This document shows, piece after piece, positions 22,870-33,529 of a DNA stretch of 64,000 nucleotides; the first letter of the stretch is position 1, and every line of letters starts with the position of its first letter. The notes under the pieces were generated by a model that was not told where the DNA came from, searched no databases, and saw only the letters and a program-made list of their open reading frames with translations. The DNA comes from Liopterus haemorrhoidalis (Eukaryota > Arthropoda > Insecta > Coleoptera > Dytiscidae), in assembly GCA_963971575.1 (NCBI GenBank), contig OZ020611.1, forward strand, positions 143,122,419 to 143,186,418. The letters run 5' to 3'. The position numbers were made by a program, and so were the translations under genes.

Positions 22870-23029
22870 CAGTGCTTGAAATGGAAAATTTCACAAACCG
22901 GAATGGCACAAATTATTGTACAACTGAACAATACAATATTTCAATCATTTCACAAACCAGAACGATATTTTCCATAATATCACGAACCGTACCACCGTTC
23001 TGGTTTGGTCCGGTACATTTCGAGCCCTG
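22870..23029. mobile_element. hAT-type MITE, 160 bp
   Basis: CAGTGCTTGAAATGG at the left and (reverse complement) CAGGGCTCGAAATGTACC at the right, flanked by the 8-bp duplication GTTCCCAG. Interior units CACAAACCGGAA / CACGAACCG recur. It is inserted into the helicase relic. Confidence 0.82.
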
Positions 23030-23290
23030 GTTCCCAGCAGTCTTTGTTCAACGAATTGCCGAAAACATTTATTTGCCTATCAATTTGCTGGGAGTTTCCA
23101 AAATATTTTGCCCATATTTAGATTCAAGGATTGCATTTCCCAACTGAAGGAATCAATGATGAAGCTTTAGCTTTAGCACGCATATTTTAGGGTCAAATGA
23201 AGTAGGCGAAGAAAGTTCCAATGCAAAAGTTCATCTTTAATGCAAGATTCTAAGATTTGAACCTTACTTGCATTGGCATTACTGGTGAGG

Positions 23291-24280
23291 GGTAACCGAC
23301 GAGTTCATCGAAAATCAATTCATCGAATGATCAAATCATCGAATCATCAATTCATCGAAAAAAAATATTTTGTAAATATTTGAGAGGAAGGCCGAGGGGA
23401 TCGGAAAGTCAAAAAAGCAGTGGTCAATAAAAGAAGACAGACTAAGAAATAATTGCATAAAATTTTTTATATGGTTTAAAAAAAGGTAAATAAAGTGACA
23501 TAGTGTTTGAATATAAATAAACTAATATAATAAGAAAACTTATATAATAAAACAAATACATTTTTTGTTTTTAAGGTTTGATAAGACAGGTTATGGGCAA
23601 TTGCACGCAAATAATTTTTATAAATTCATGCACAATGATACGCATTTTAATTGGGCTAATATGGGGGAAAATAAAGTACTATGCATCTAAAAACAAGTTA
23701 ATTAGGTTAGAGTTAGTTAGTAAAAGTCTAAAACCGAGCGGAGCGAGTTACCCATCTTCTAGTTTAAGGACAAAGCACTATTTTAGGTTAGGTTAGTAAG
23801 GGTTTTGTTAGAAGAAGCGAGCTACCCATCTTCTAGTTTAATGTCAAAACACTATCTTAGGTTAGGTTAGGTTAGTAAGGGTTTGGTTAGAAGAAGCCGA
23901 GAGAAGTGAGCTACCCATCTTCTAGTTTAATGACAAAACACTATCTTCGGTTAGGTTAGGTTAGTAAGGGTTTGGTTAGAAGAAGCCGAGCGAAGCTACC
24001 CATCTTCTGGTTTAATGACAAAATAAACTCACACTAACATAACAATGCCACCTGTTTAGAATCACCGTACATTGAACAAATCATGTGTGGTACGTCTATT
24101 AAAATTATTAATAGACCAAGTATGATAGTTATTTAATAAGTGTAGTCTGTCAACTTTTATTGACCACTGCTTTTTTGGCTTTCCGATACCGTCGGCATTC
24201 CTCTCAAATATTTACAAAATATTTCTTTTCGATGAATTGATCATTCGATGAATTGATTTTCGATGAACTTACCGTGAATC
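23291..24280. mobile_element. Foldback element with ~140-bp inverted ends and 9-bp target duplication
   Basis: The terminal ~140 bp at both sides are inverted copies: TCATCGAAAATCAATTCATC, then AAATATTTTGTAAATATTTG, then AAAGCAGTGGTCAATAAAAG. The flanking 9-bp CTGGTGAGG is present at 23282-23290 and 24281-24289. A 9-bp duplication and long TIRs suit Mutator-like or foldback elements. The middle contains a tandem array with TTAGG runs. Confidence 0.75.
23700..24030 (+). repeat. Tandem repeat of 74-89 bp containing (TTAGG)n
   Basis: Four units anchored on CCCATCTTCTAGTTTAA (23751, 23825, 23914, 23999), each with TTAGGTTAGGTTAGTAAGGG and GTTAGAAGAAGC. They lie between the arms of the foldback element. 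The TTAGG motif equals the insect telomere repeat but here is interspersed, not telomeric. Confidence 0.75.
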
Positions 24281-24479
24281 CTGGTGAGGCATATCTTTTT
24301 TAAAAGTAAAAAAAAAAACAAATTAATATTTTTATAGAGACATTAATTTTAAAGATTACTATTAAAACATATATATTTTTAGTAGTAATATACTTTGATA
24401 TACGCTTAGATAGGCGTATAAGGGACAGAGAAGGAAAGTTCTCCATTTCTAGACCGCCAGTCATAAATATAAAAGCCAT

Positions 24480-24680
24480 GTGGTCAGTGTAACGTTTCGA
24501 CCGATCCTATTATCCCTGTATGAACAAGTACTCATTTATAAGTATGAAATACTTGAGGCTGATTCGACCCCAGAGCTGTCTGCACAATATCGGAAGACAA
24601 AAATCCAAAGGAGGTTGGAGGTATTGAACCAGCGTCCCTGTGCTCCGCAGGCAACCGCCTTACCACGGCAACTCTTGTTT
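24480..24680 (-). repeat. Possible tRNA-derived SINE
   Basis: The minus strand has GTGGTAAGGCGGTTGCCTGC and GGTTCAATACC, an imperfect pair of pol III A- and B-box-like motifs about 35 bp apart, followed by unique-looking sequence. One mismatch in each box lowers confidence. Confidence 0.35.
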
Positions 24681-25052
24681 CATATTATTAGGTACATAAA
24701 ATAAATATTACATTGTTTTATATTGCATATTAAGAAAAAAGTTCCAGAACGTTGTTCTATTACATTCCAGCCCAAACACATCATTGAAACTGCGTTGCAA
24801 AGCAAATAACGTCATCGACCAAATGCATTATAAATTAGCAACCTAGCATTTTATCAATAAGTGACATATATCTAGTTTTTTAGTTAAAATACACCCCTTC
24901 CGGAAAATCATCTTTAGAATGAAAAATCGATTTTGTTCTGTCTTCTTCTTCTTTGGGCACTGTCAGTCGGGTTCACTTTTGTCCTCACCCACATAAGTTC
25001 TCCATCTTAATCTGTTCATTGTCAGGTCTTTCCATGTGTCCTGTATACCAAT

Positions 25053-26456
25053 CAGGGCCGGATTAACCTATTTGGGGCCCTAGACATTTTTTCCCTGCCG
25101 GGCCTCCGCAAGAAATAGACAAAAAAAATATTCTCCAAAAAATATGAAAACAAATGAAATTAAATAAATAATGTTCCTGGGGTAGTTAAAAAACTAATGC
25201 TTATGTTAATTTTTTATTAAAAAAATAATTTTCAATACAAAACAAAATAAATAAATTTTAGTTTTTATTCCAATAAAATCAATAAGGAAAAACTACAGTT
25301 CAAAAATCCTTTTTGTCGCTCTTTAATTCTGCAAAATTATCAATTATTTGTCCAAAGCATTTTGTTCGATATATAGTACAGCTAAAGAAGTTAATTTTGA
25401 TTGGCTCAATGAGTTTCGTAAATAATTTATTACACGTTTTAATACTGAAAACGACCTTTCACCAGATGCATTTGATACAGGTAAAGTTAAATATATGCGC
25501 AATACGATTTCTTTATTCAGAAATGTGTATACAATTTTTGTGGTCTTTATAAATTGTAGCATATCAGATGGCAACTTTAAATTTTGGCTTTTACAAATTA
25601 ACATAAATTGCAACAGTTCCTCGTCCAATTCTTCAGTATCAATGTCTTCATTGTACCATTTTTTTTAGCAATGCGGTATGTTCAGATCTAATTGATACGT
25701 CGTCATCTAAGTCTGTATGAAATATTTTAAAAATCTCGTCAATGTCTTTGTAACTTTTGCTACGTAGTTTTAGTTCAAAAGATATTTTGTCACAAATCAC
25801 ATAAAAACAATTTCGTTTAAAGGCTTCTTGACCCTGACTACAAGAACTTCTTCAAACAGTCTTCCTCATCATAATGAACTTCATCAAAAAATCCTTTCCT
25901 TTTTCGGGACCTTTTTTTTGAATTGGAATAAGTTTTTATTTCCGACGAGTTTAATGCCTCCGCTTCTACTTCGGGAAATAAACTTCTTAAACTAATAACG
26001 TAATTAAATAAATTGTCAAAAATATTTGCCGAAAACGAGATTGGCATAGTAGGATCTTGTAAGGATTTACTGCTTGCATTTATTCTGGAAAGAATTTTAT
26101 CCCAAGTAACTGTTAATAAAATGAATTCTAAATTATTAATTTTGTTTGCTATTTCTCGTGATTCCACTTTTACAGAACATTTCTGAGATTCTTCTAGAGA
26201 TGTATCAAGTCGAGCATTTTTTATTTGGTTGAACCCAGAGCGAATTGCCTTAACTGCATCAGCTCTACAAGACCATCTAGTAATACATAATTTTTTTACT
26301 GTAGAATGTTTTATTATTTTCCGCATTTTGTGAAATAAAAAGAAACTTTTATTTTTAAAAAAAATTTTTTTTTTTCAGTGGACGGTTTGACCGGGCCCCT
26401 CAAAAAACCGGGCCCTAGACATTTGTCTCATTTATCTATGCCATGATCCGGCCTTG
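25053..26456 (-). mobile_element. hAT element with degraded transposase
   Basis: Ends CAGGGCCGGATTAACC and, reverse-complemented, CAAGGCCGGATCATGG, flanked by the perfect 8-bp duplication ATACCAAT. Minus-strand coding: 25838-26326 has ITRWSCRADAVKAIRSGF and LEFILLTVTWDKIL; 25344-25628 has LPVSNASGERSFSVLKRVIN, the hAT dimerisation domain (C-terminal hATC) signature. Order and wording match transposases of the ZMYM1-like hAT group. At 1.4 kb, with stops and a missing N-terminus and BED/TTF finger, it is inactive. Confidence 0.87.
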
Positions 26457-26957
26457 ATACCAATACTTATTAGATCTTCGGTTAGCTGATCTCTTGCGAG
26501 GTCTTCCCACTGGTCAACTATTCCTAACCATTATGTCCTCACTCATCCTAATCACTTGTCCTATCCACTGTAATCGTCTTCCTCTCAGTTCCTGTATGAT
26601 GCTAGACCTTGAGTACACTTTTCGGATATCTTTTTTCTTACAGATTTTCCATTTACCATTAATTTGAATGTAACCAAAACTGCGGCGTAATATTTTATTT
26701 TTGAAAACTATGAGGTATTGTCTAACTCGCTTTGTTAAGGACCATGTTTCGGAGCCATACATAAGTACGGGAGTACTGTAACTTGAAATAACCTGATTTT
26801 GGTGATACTATACAGGAGTTTCGTTTTGTAGAGGGGACCAGGTGCAAAATACGATGCATTAGCAGCTTTAATTCGGTTCGTATTTTCCTGCTGTATCAGA
26901 TTCACCCAGGTATTTGTGTTGCCATTAATTTTTAAATTGGTCGTGTTCTTATGACTG

Positions 26958-27242
26958 CAGAACCGCAGTAAGGGCGGGGCGGAGGGGGCGACGGCCCCTA
27001 GCGCACTAAAGAAAAGGGCGCCACATTGCGAAGGTGAGGACCTTTTTTTTTTGCTCATCACTGGGAATGTGGGAGATGAGGATCTTTTTGTTTTGCTCAT
27101 CACTTGGAATTTGGGAGGTAAGGACCTTTTTTTTTGCTCATCACTTGGAATTATTCGAGGGAGGTGAGGGCCACCTTGTTTTTGCCAAGGGCGCCAAAAC
27201 ACAGTTTTGCCCCTAGCGCAAGTTTTCCTTACTGCGGCTTTG
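26958..27242. mobile_element. hAT-type MITE with inverted minisatellite
   Basis: Ends CAGAACCGCAGTAAGG and (reverse complement) CAAAGCCGCAGTAAGG, flanked by TATGACTG / CATGACTG (7 of 8). The interior has four units of the window-wide minisatellite in reverse orientation (GAGGACCTTTTTTTTTTGCT + CATCACTTGGAATTTGGGAG). It interrupts the LINE. Confidence 0.82.
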
Positions 27243-27507
27243 CATGACTGCGTCTACTAACAATAAGATACTTGGTTTTTTTCATTATTAATGTTGATTT
27301 CTACTTTGCAAACTTCGACATCAATAAGGTCAGTTAAGTATATTACGTTTTCAACCTTATTTGAATTAATATCCAGATCATCTGCATACCCTAAAATATA
27401 GTGGGACCCATTGAGCTGTAGACCACGGTGGTTGGTATCATGGGCTTTTCGTAACACCATTTCCAGCACGAGGTTAAAGAGCAAAGGTGAGTTGGCATCT
27501 CCTTGTA

Positions 27508-27735
27508 CAGTGGCGGCGCTAGCTCTTAAAATCTGAGGGGGGGGGCAGGAAATTTTTGAGGAAAATTTGAGGGCTAGGAAATATTTGAAATTATTTTTTT
27601 ATCGTTTACCCATGAAAATACAAGTGATGAACTAAAAAAAAAGGTCACTTCTAGAATACATTTTTCTCCAAAAAATTCTGGGGGGGCCAGAGCAATTTTT
27701 GAGGGGGCCCAGATCCCTCTCTAGCGCCACCACTG
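27508..27735. mobile_element. hAT-type MITE with partial minisatellite
   Basis: Ends CAGTGGCGGCGCTAGC and (reverse complement) CAGTGGTGGCGCTAGAG, flanked by TCCTTGTA / TCCTTATA (7 of 8). About 1.5 units of the minisatellite (AAAATACAAGTGATGAACTA, GGTCACTTCTAGAATAC) lie inside. It interrupts the LINE next to the LLFN motif. Confidence 0.82.
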
Positions 27736-27838
27736 TCCTTATATGACTCCAGTATGAATTTCAAAATGTGTTGCTAATTGCACTCTGCTTATGGATCCCG
27801 ACGGACACAATATTGTCATCTCGATAACTTACTAGGGA

Positions 27839-29057
27839 CAGGGATGTAGCCAGGGGGGCATAGGGGGTATTTCCCCCCCCCCCCCCCGGATAGTTTAAAT
27901 CCTGGTTAGTTTACCTTATATAAAATATAATTTAGGTTGTTAGAAGTTTTCTTCACCTGAGGTGAAAAAAATTTACCGGACTTTTATTATTTAATATACT
28001 ACAAAAGACCTAGAACAGGAGTCGGCAACATGCGGCTCTTTGAGAAAATTTTGTGGCTCTTTGAAAATTGGCTGGTTTTTATTTTAATATAATCTATTTT
28101 CTAATTTTCAACTTTCTGCCTGTACTATACAGGTTTTGTATTTTTCAGAATATTTTACGGTGCAATTCGCGCCCGTTAATTCCCCGAGTTACTGCATATT
28201 CCCTTTTAGAAGAAGTTATTTGTTTCGAAAAAAAGTTATCTGTATTTGTGAATGATTTACGTGCAAAAATATTTTTACATTTTATTAATTTACAAAAACA
28301 TGTTATTAATGCAACTTTTTTTTGCACAAACTATTGTTAACATGAAAGAAGCTTTTCGAGATAGATTTAAAGAGTTTAGAAAATATAAAGCTACACTAGA
28401 TTTTTTGACAAAACCAATTGAAGTAGATATGTAGCAATTACATTTATCACCTTCAATTAGTGGATTTGAAATCCAAAGGTTTATGGAATTATATATTCTT
28501 AAAACTTAATTCTGAACTGGAAAATTTAGAAAGAAAAAAGTGATTTTTATCTTCCCAGCATAAGTGGACAGAAATTCGCAATCTTCAAAATGTAGATAAA
28601 GTTCTTTTCGAAGCTTGGAAACGTCTTCCAGAATCGATCAATCTTTTAAAGAATTATGCTTTTGGGCTACTGACAATTTTCGGATCCACATATTACTGTA
28701 AGCAAATCTTTTCACATATGAAATTAATAAAGAGTCAGTGAAGAAGTAATCTTACTGACCTGAAACTAGAGTGCTGCCTTAAGTTAAAGATTACTGAATA
28801 TTCACCAAATATTGAAGTCTTATAGAATACTATACAGGATTTTCTTAAATATAGCATATATTTTTTAGCGGCTCTTCCATGTTATTGTGTTTTTTTTCAA
28901 TATAGATTTGGCTCTTTGTCACTGAAAGGTTGCCGACCCCTGATCTAGAACGCTGTTATTTTCTACCCAAGCCATGTAATTAAGGTCGTACCGATCAATT
29001 TAGAATATATTGTTATTTTTGCCCCCCCCCCAAGCTGAAATCCTGGCTACGTCCCTG
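27839..29057. mobile_element. hAT-type MITE (CAGGGA.GTAGCCAGG) split by another hAT
   Basis: Ends CAGGGATGTAGCCAGG and (reverse complement) CAGGGACGTAGCCAGG, each followed by a C/G homopolymer, and flanked by the perfect 8-bp duplication ACTAGGGA. Its own length is about 284 bp once the nested hAT (28016-28942) is removed. It interrupts the LINE. Confidence 0.85.
28016..28942 (+). mobile_element. hAT element, GTF2IRD2/Charlie-like transposase relic
   Basis: Ends CAGGAGTCGGCAACATGC and (reverse complement) CAGGGGTCGGCAACCTTTC, flanked by ACCTAGAA / ATCTAGAA (7 of 8). Plus-strand coding pieces: VNMKEAFRDRFKEFRKYK (about 28340), KRLPESINLLKNYAFGLL, then IFGSTYYCKQIFSHMKLIKS and LTDLKLECCLKLKITEYSPN (to 28820). 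This is the hATC domain pattern. In-frame stops (for example at 28432) inactivate it. It is nested in a MITE that is nested in a LINE. Confidence 0.83.
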
Positions 29058-29370
29058 ACTAGGGATGCCAAATTCGTCCATGATGTCCCAGAGACTAAAA
29101 TTACATAAAAACGTGTCTAGTCTAGACATTTTTAAATAATAATAATATGAAAGAAAATAAAATAAGTAACTTTAATATTTTAAATTTGGCAATAAAGCCA
29201 ATTGAGTAAGTAAGAAATGATAATTGGTCCCGGACGTCAACCCTAAATTAAAAAGATTCCATTTTTCGCTCTTCTTTTCTTTATTCTTCTCTTTATGAAC
29301 CCCACCGCCCCAGCAAGCATATGCCATTATCTGTCGAACTCCCAAGGGCCCAGGAACAACGTTTTCAGAA

Positions 29371-29845
29371 TCCCTGCTCTAGAAAAAACAACGCGTAAAT
29401 ACAAATTATAGTAATTTAAAAATTTTCTCGTTTTCTCTCAGTGTAATAAAATTACAGGAAACAATATCACTAAATCGATCATTATTAATAATTCAAATTG
29501 GGCAGAAAAATCTGCACTATGTTTTCATATCTTTAAATATTGATATAAAAAAAAATAAACAAGCTACAGATGTGAGTTATAAGCAGAGATAAGTTTGCCG
29601 TTGAGCTGAATCAGTCTATTGAGATATCTACACAAAATGTCTAACGTGGAATTATTGAAATTAAATATACAACATTTGAAAAATTTAACGTTATGGCCAG
29701 GAGATAATGATGGTATTGTAAAAAGAATAATTAAAGATATGCTGTACTTATTATTTTTACTACCGATGCAGTTTGGAGTTTATGCTGAAGCAATACGAGA
29801 AATTTCTGGTAAATGCTATTACTGAATTAATTGAAAAGTTCGTAA
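29371..29845 (+). repeat. Dispersed repeat X, copy 2, with a 62-codon ORF
   Basis: Homologous to 13486-13905. Here an ATG at 29637 opens 62 codons (MSNVELLKLNIQHLKNLTLW, PGDNDGIVKRIIKDML) to 29825, then stops. I do not recognise the protein. Two copies with the same start context suggest a TE-encoded N-terminus. Confidence 0.55.
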
Positions 29846-29869
29846 AGGTTTTTAATGTATATTAAAACT

Positions 29870-30120
29870 AGTGATGTGCCTAATCAGCTAAAATTCAGAT
29901 CCGCGGATACACATACGGATTGTTTGTTTGCTGATTCGCGGATACAGATACGGATCTTGCATTCAAGTAGAATACGAACGATCTTGAATTATTGAGAAGC
30001 AGTGCTCGAATGAAATATGACTTGCGACAGAAGTACTTTGCCGTCAATTTTCTCATAGCGAATAGGTTAATTTAAACACAAGTTTTTATTTTATTAAAAC
30101 GTAACTAAAAATTTTCGTAA
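29870..30120. other. No gene; short ATCCGCGGATAC motif cluster
   Basis: GATCCGCGGATACACATACG and GATTCGCGGATACAGATACG at 29898-29960 resemble the subterminal repeats of the elements at 42.8 and 52.8 kb. Otherwise unremarkable. Confidence 0.4.
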
Positions 30121-30139
30121 TTTTTGAATTGCGAAACAC

Positions 30140-30314
30140 ATGGTCTTCACTTCCCAAATCCAAGTGAAGAGCAAAAAAAAGGTCCTCACCTCCCAAATAC
30201 AAATGCGGGACAAAATGTTAAAATGCGGGACTTTTGCGGGACGCATCTTAATGCGGGACAAAATGTTAAAATGCGGGACAGTCCCGCAAAACGATTGGAC
30301 GAATGGTCACCCTA
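30140..30314. mobile_element. Truncated TAGGGTGACC-family MITE
   Basis: Two minisatellite units (AAATCCAAGTGAAGAGC + A-run + GGTCCTCACCTCCC), then AATGCGGGACAAAATGTTAA repeated, ending GGACGAATGGTCACCCTA like the right end of the element at 40860-41108. The left terminus is missing. Confidence 0.7.
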
Positions 30315-30624
30315 TGTATACCAGAAGGTGGGCATTAAATTACATTATTTGAAGTGTTAATTCAATAGATTTACTGAAGTGTAACTTGTAGGTGAGCAGG
30401 TGTTAAATGCTCGGCACGTAATTTTATGTGGTACATTAGAAGTGTCAGTGTGGAGTGTCAATCATCTTTTTTTAAATTTTATGTATTCATAGACATATCA
30501 GCATCTACGGCTATTAGTGTCTGTGCCATAATTGTACATATTATTTAACATTTGGTATAATTTTACATTTAACATTATATGAATTACATATTATACACTT
30601 TTTGTTGAATTTAATTATTATATT

Positions 30625-31936
30625 TTAGTGTAAAAATGGATGTTTTTTAGTTAGTCCAGTATGTTTCTGGTCATAATCGGGTCTTGTTTTAGGGTTTCTT
30701 TTAAGTCTTGGTATTCTGTGCATGGTCTGTGCGGGTTGAAAAAGTTGACAATCAATCAGTACATGTCTTACTGTCAGGGGTTGGTCGCAGATCTCGCAAA
30801 GCTTGCTGTGTAATCTAGCCATTATGTGTTCGTGGGTATGTTTCATGTTTCATTACATAAATATATAAAGAGTTTTGGCGGACAAACTTTCAAATTTAAA
30901 ATTTAATTATCTCCCTTATTATTGACTTAACAGCAAAAAGTGTATTACAAATATTGTTAAAAATTAAAAGGCAAATCTTTTTTCTAATTACAATTTTTTG
31001 ATTTGATTAATATTAAAAGAGTTATGGCGGAAAAACTTTCAAAGTTAAAATTTAATTATCTCTCTTATTCTTGACTTAACAGAAAAAGTGTATAACAAAT
31101 ATTGTTTAGAATTACAAGACAAATCTTTTATCTAAATACAATTTTTTGATTTGATTAATATTTAAAGAGTTATGGCGGGAAAACTTTCAAATTTAAAATT
31201 TATTTATCTCCCTTATTATTGACTTAACAGCAAAAAGTGTAAAACAAATATTGTTTAAAATTAAAAGACAAATCTTTTATCATTTCAAGCCATATATTTT
31301 ATGTTTATATGACATTATGATTTGTTCACCTCTGTTGTTTTCGATTGTCCATGACCGAATGTCTTCTTTTATCGTACGTAATTTGTTTTCTGTAGTGTTT
31401 ACTCACTTGCTGAGTCGGGTCTGGTAAAGCCTGTTTTTTAGGGATTGCTTTATGAGGGTTATGTTCGGGAGAATCTGTAGGACCTCGTATTCTGTGGGGT
31501 TGGATATGCTTGCTGAGTTTGCTGCTTCGTTGCTCACAATGCCTACATGTTCTTGGGTCCAAATGAATAATAACGTTTTACCAAGTGTTAAAATGCTGTG
31601 CGCTTTGTCCTGGATTTTCTGGATGGTGGGGTCCTTACTGTAGTTGTTTCTTAGCGCCAAGATTGTGCTTAGTGAGTCAGAACAGATAGCAGAGTGCTAG
31701 TCGTTGGTCCTGTGTACAACATTCAGGGTTCTTGATATTGCTTCAGCTTCAGTTTGGTGGATGCCGACTGTAATTGGGAGACGGTACAATTTAGTTCTGT
31801 CGTCTGTTACTATGGCGATATTGCAAGTGTTTTCTGTCTTTGATGCATCAATGTAATAGAAGTGATGTGCGACGTATTTTTCATTTATAAAGTTGAAGCT
31901 GTTGACAATTTGTTGTGCTGAAGTTCTGAATGTCAA
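30625..31936 (-). pseudogene. I-type LINE C-terminus: RNase H and zinc-finger tail, interrupted by tandem repeats
   Basis: From 31936 downward: FYYIDASKTENTCNIAIVT (RNase H first Asp), HQTEAEAISRTL (Glu), a stop at 31697, ICSDSLSTILALRNN (second Asp, same frame), then LFIWTQEHVGIVSNEAANSA (the GHxGIxGNExAD box, degenerate). At 30846-30625, CEICDQPLTVRHVLIDC is the CCHC-like tail of such LINEs. A block of three ~148-bp repeats (30869-31290) separates the parts. Catalytic residues are partly altered, so this is a relic. Confidence 0.75.
30869..31300 (+). repeat. Three tandem copies of a ~148-bp repeat
   Basis: Units start AGAGTTTTGGCGG (30869), AGAGTTATGGCGG (31018) and AGAGTTATGGCGG (31166). 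Each continues ACTTTCAAATTTAAAATTTA, TTGACTTAACAGCAAAAAGT. Related single segments occur near 19840-20190. They interrupt the LINE relic; no ORF. Confidence 0.8.
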
Positions 31937-31939
31937 TCA

Positions 31940-32835
31940 TCTAAATTTACAACATATGCAGTGTGGCAACAAGTGCATTATCTTCAATGCCTAATGAAAT
32001 AATAGTTATTTGTGTACCATGGCCAAAAAGTAGATCTTTTTCGGCCGCATCTGAATTTGCAGGCCGGGGCACAGCCGAGGACTTCAAACAGATAAGGACG
32101 AAAAAGATCTTTTTGGCCAAGGTGCACATTATATTTTTTGGGCGACCAAAAGTAATTTTTATTAGAAAAATTAAATTTATTTATTTACATTGGATAATTT
32201 ATGGTTACTGAACAATTATTATAATTATAAATGTTTGACTGTCAATTGTTTCAGTGTAAACATGGAGATTTTGTAACTTAAGAAATGACCAAAAAAATAA
32301 GCGAATCGGCCTAGACCGAAACAGATTTACTTTTTGGGCGGTACTAGATGATAAAAAAGAATTGTTTTTGATATGGTCGCCTAAAAAATTAGTTTTAGTT
32401 GGACAGGAGCAACTAAAAGTTAAATGTGCAACTTGCACCTGTAGCAGGTGCAAGCATATTAGTGCAGTTTAGTTTTTCTGCAATCATATCCCGAAAAATG
32501 CAATGAACAGACTCGCATAGTATCAGTTACTTTTTTGCCGTAACACAAAACATATTACCATGCCTTCCTCCTGTCCCTAACCAAATCTTTTCCCAATTTG
32601 GATTTACTATTAATTTTCCTTCCATTTTTCTTAGGAAAAGTAAAACAACTAAGATGCCTATCTTTGTCCTTTTTTGAATGACAGCCAAAAACACTACAAT
32701 TTATTCTGGTTTTATAGGTTTTCACAACTTCTGTCAACAATGTAACGAAAATTCAACACTAAAATATTTATATAAAGTTGAAGGCTCTGATTGTACATTA
32801 AAAATTTTCTTAGTATTTGGGTTTTGGTAGCTTTT
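31940..32835. other. No gene recognised
   Basis: Short open frames only. The inverted pair GGCCAAAAAGTAGATCTTTT (32022) and AAAAGATCTTTTTGGCC (32101) forms a stem about 80 bp apart, perhaps a small palindromic repeat. A second, weaker hairpin-like region lies at 32288-32390. A minus-strand frame near 32560-32740 has CSVFGCHSKKDKDRHLSCFT and FPKK, which resembles the start of a THAP domain; it is frameless beyond that. Confidence 0.4.
32555..32740 (-). pseudogene. THAP-like N-terminal fragment (possible)
   Basis: Minus-strand frame: CSVFGCHSKKDKDRHLSCFT then FPKKNGRK and W. This fits the THAP spacing C-x4-C...F..P. The C-terminal half of the domain (AVPTP box) is absent. Probably a TE fragment. 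Confidence 0.42.
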
Positions 32836-32839
32836 TTAG

Positions 32840-33359
32840 AATTTTTGTCTGTCTGTCTGTTTATGCACGATAAACTCAAAAACTACCAGTCAGATTTTGA
32901 TAAAATTTTGAACATATGGTAATAATATTGCCACTTCTATGACAGGATACTTTTTGCGGGCATGCCGCGCTTAACGAATTCCCACTATAACGAACTATTT
33001 TGTAAATCTGCTGTTAAATAACCAATATCCATTTGAATGTCTGTCAATCTGTTTCTCTCTTACGCAAGATCGAATCGGAGTTACTTTTTACGTGCGTACC
33101 TTGGTTGACTAATTCCCGCTTTAACGAAATATTTTGTAAATCTACTATTTAACAACAAATGCCATCTTTATGCCCGTCAGTGTGTTTCTATCTTATGTAA
33201 GATCCAAGCGAGTGTACTTTTTACTGGTGTATCTCGCTTAACGAATCCTTCTTCAACGAGGGTATTTGTAAATCTATTGTTTTAAAACAATAATTTTATT
33301 TTATCATCAACTGAATTTAATTGAACTTATCCAGTGCGAAGAACGGATACTCTGCTAGT
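32840..33359 (+). mobile_element. Helitron-like fragment
   Basis: GTCTGTCTGTCTGTTTATGC near 32849, repeated CGCTTAACGAATTCCC / ACTATTTTGTAAATCTGCTG blocks of about 120-130 bp (three), ending GGATACTCTGCTAGT at 33359. The CTAGT end resembles the 3' end at 21854. Confidence 0.42.
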
Positions 33360-33529
33360 ACCGTAATAAGTTCAAACAGTACTACAGTATTTAGTACAAT
33401 AATTTGGCCACTAGTTAGCGTAATCGAGAGTGTCACATTTCAATAGTTTCAAAATCACGCTAACTGAAAAACAACTTAGTTGGGTTCAAAATCACTCACT
33501 CATTGTCTTTAATTAAATTAATTTTTGTT

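Larger units (their letters stand above)
14880..23200 (-). pseudogene. Helitron/PIF1-type helicase fragment split by nested insertions
   Basis: On the minus strand, 22626-23200 gives LNLSLVNGVRLVVSYLM and GKGSIVFMPK. These match the GLxNGTRLxV and G..V.IPR motifs that precede motif V in Helitron-encoded PIF1-like helicases. The frame resumes at 14880-15137 with VAIAVTINKAQGQTFKKIGV, the conserved AMTINKSQGQT helicase motif. Between them lie a mariner (15139-22623, TA duplicated) and, within the first part, a small MITE (22870-23029). Several stops and frameshifts are present even when the insertions are ignored. The Rep nuclease domain was not found in the window. Confidence 0.68.
24955..29105 (-). 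pseudogene. LINE reverse transcriptase, broken by four DNA-transposon insertions
   Basis: Reading down the minus strand and skipping insertions: LWDIMDEFGIPSK (29060-29100); HFEIHTGV..GDANSPLLFNLVLEMV (27830-27740 and 27500-27440), matching the RQGDxLSPLLFN motif; ILGYADDLDI (about 27395), the YxDD catalytic motif; ANASYFAPGPLYKTKLLY and PYLCMAPKHGP (26870-26740), then WSLTKRV, GRRLQWIGQVIRMSED (26740-26530); and the 3' end TWKDLTMNRLRWRT (25045-24960). The C-terminal WIGHVxRM region is typical of endonuclease/RT LINEs common in insects. Insertions at 25053, 26958, 27508 and 27839 all carry target duplications. Several stops and frameshifts also occur in the LINE itself. Confidence 0.82.

Noticed and set aside
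22329..22931. 200-codon minus-strand frame as a novel protein
   Set aside because: It is a chance fusion of helicase relic, MITE sequence and the mariner N-terminus read through their junctions.
23700..24030. TTAGG runs as a telomere or chromosome end
   Set aside because: The runs are only two or three TTAGG long and part of a larger tandem unit inside a foldback element.
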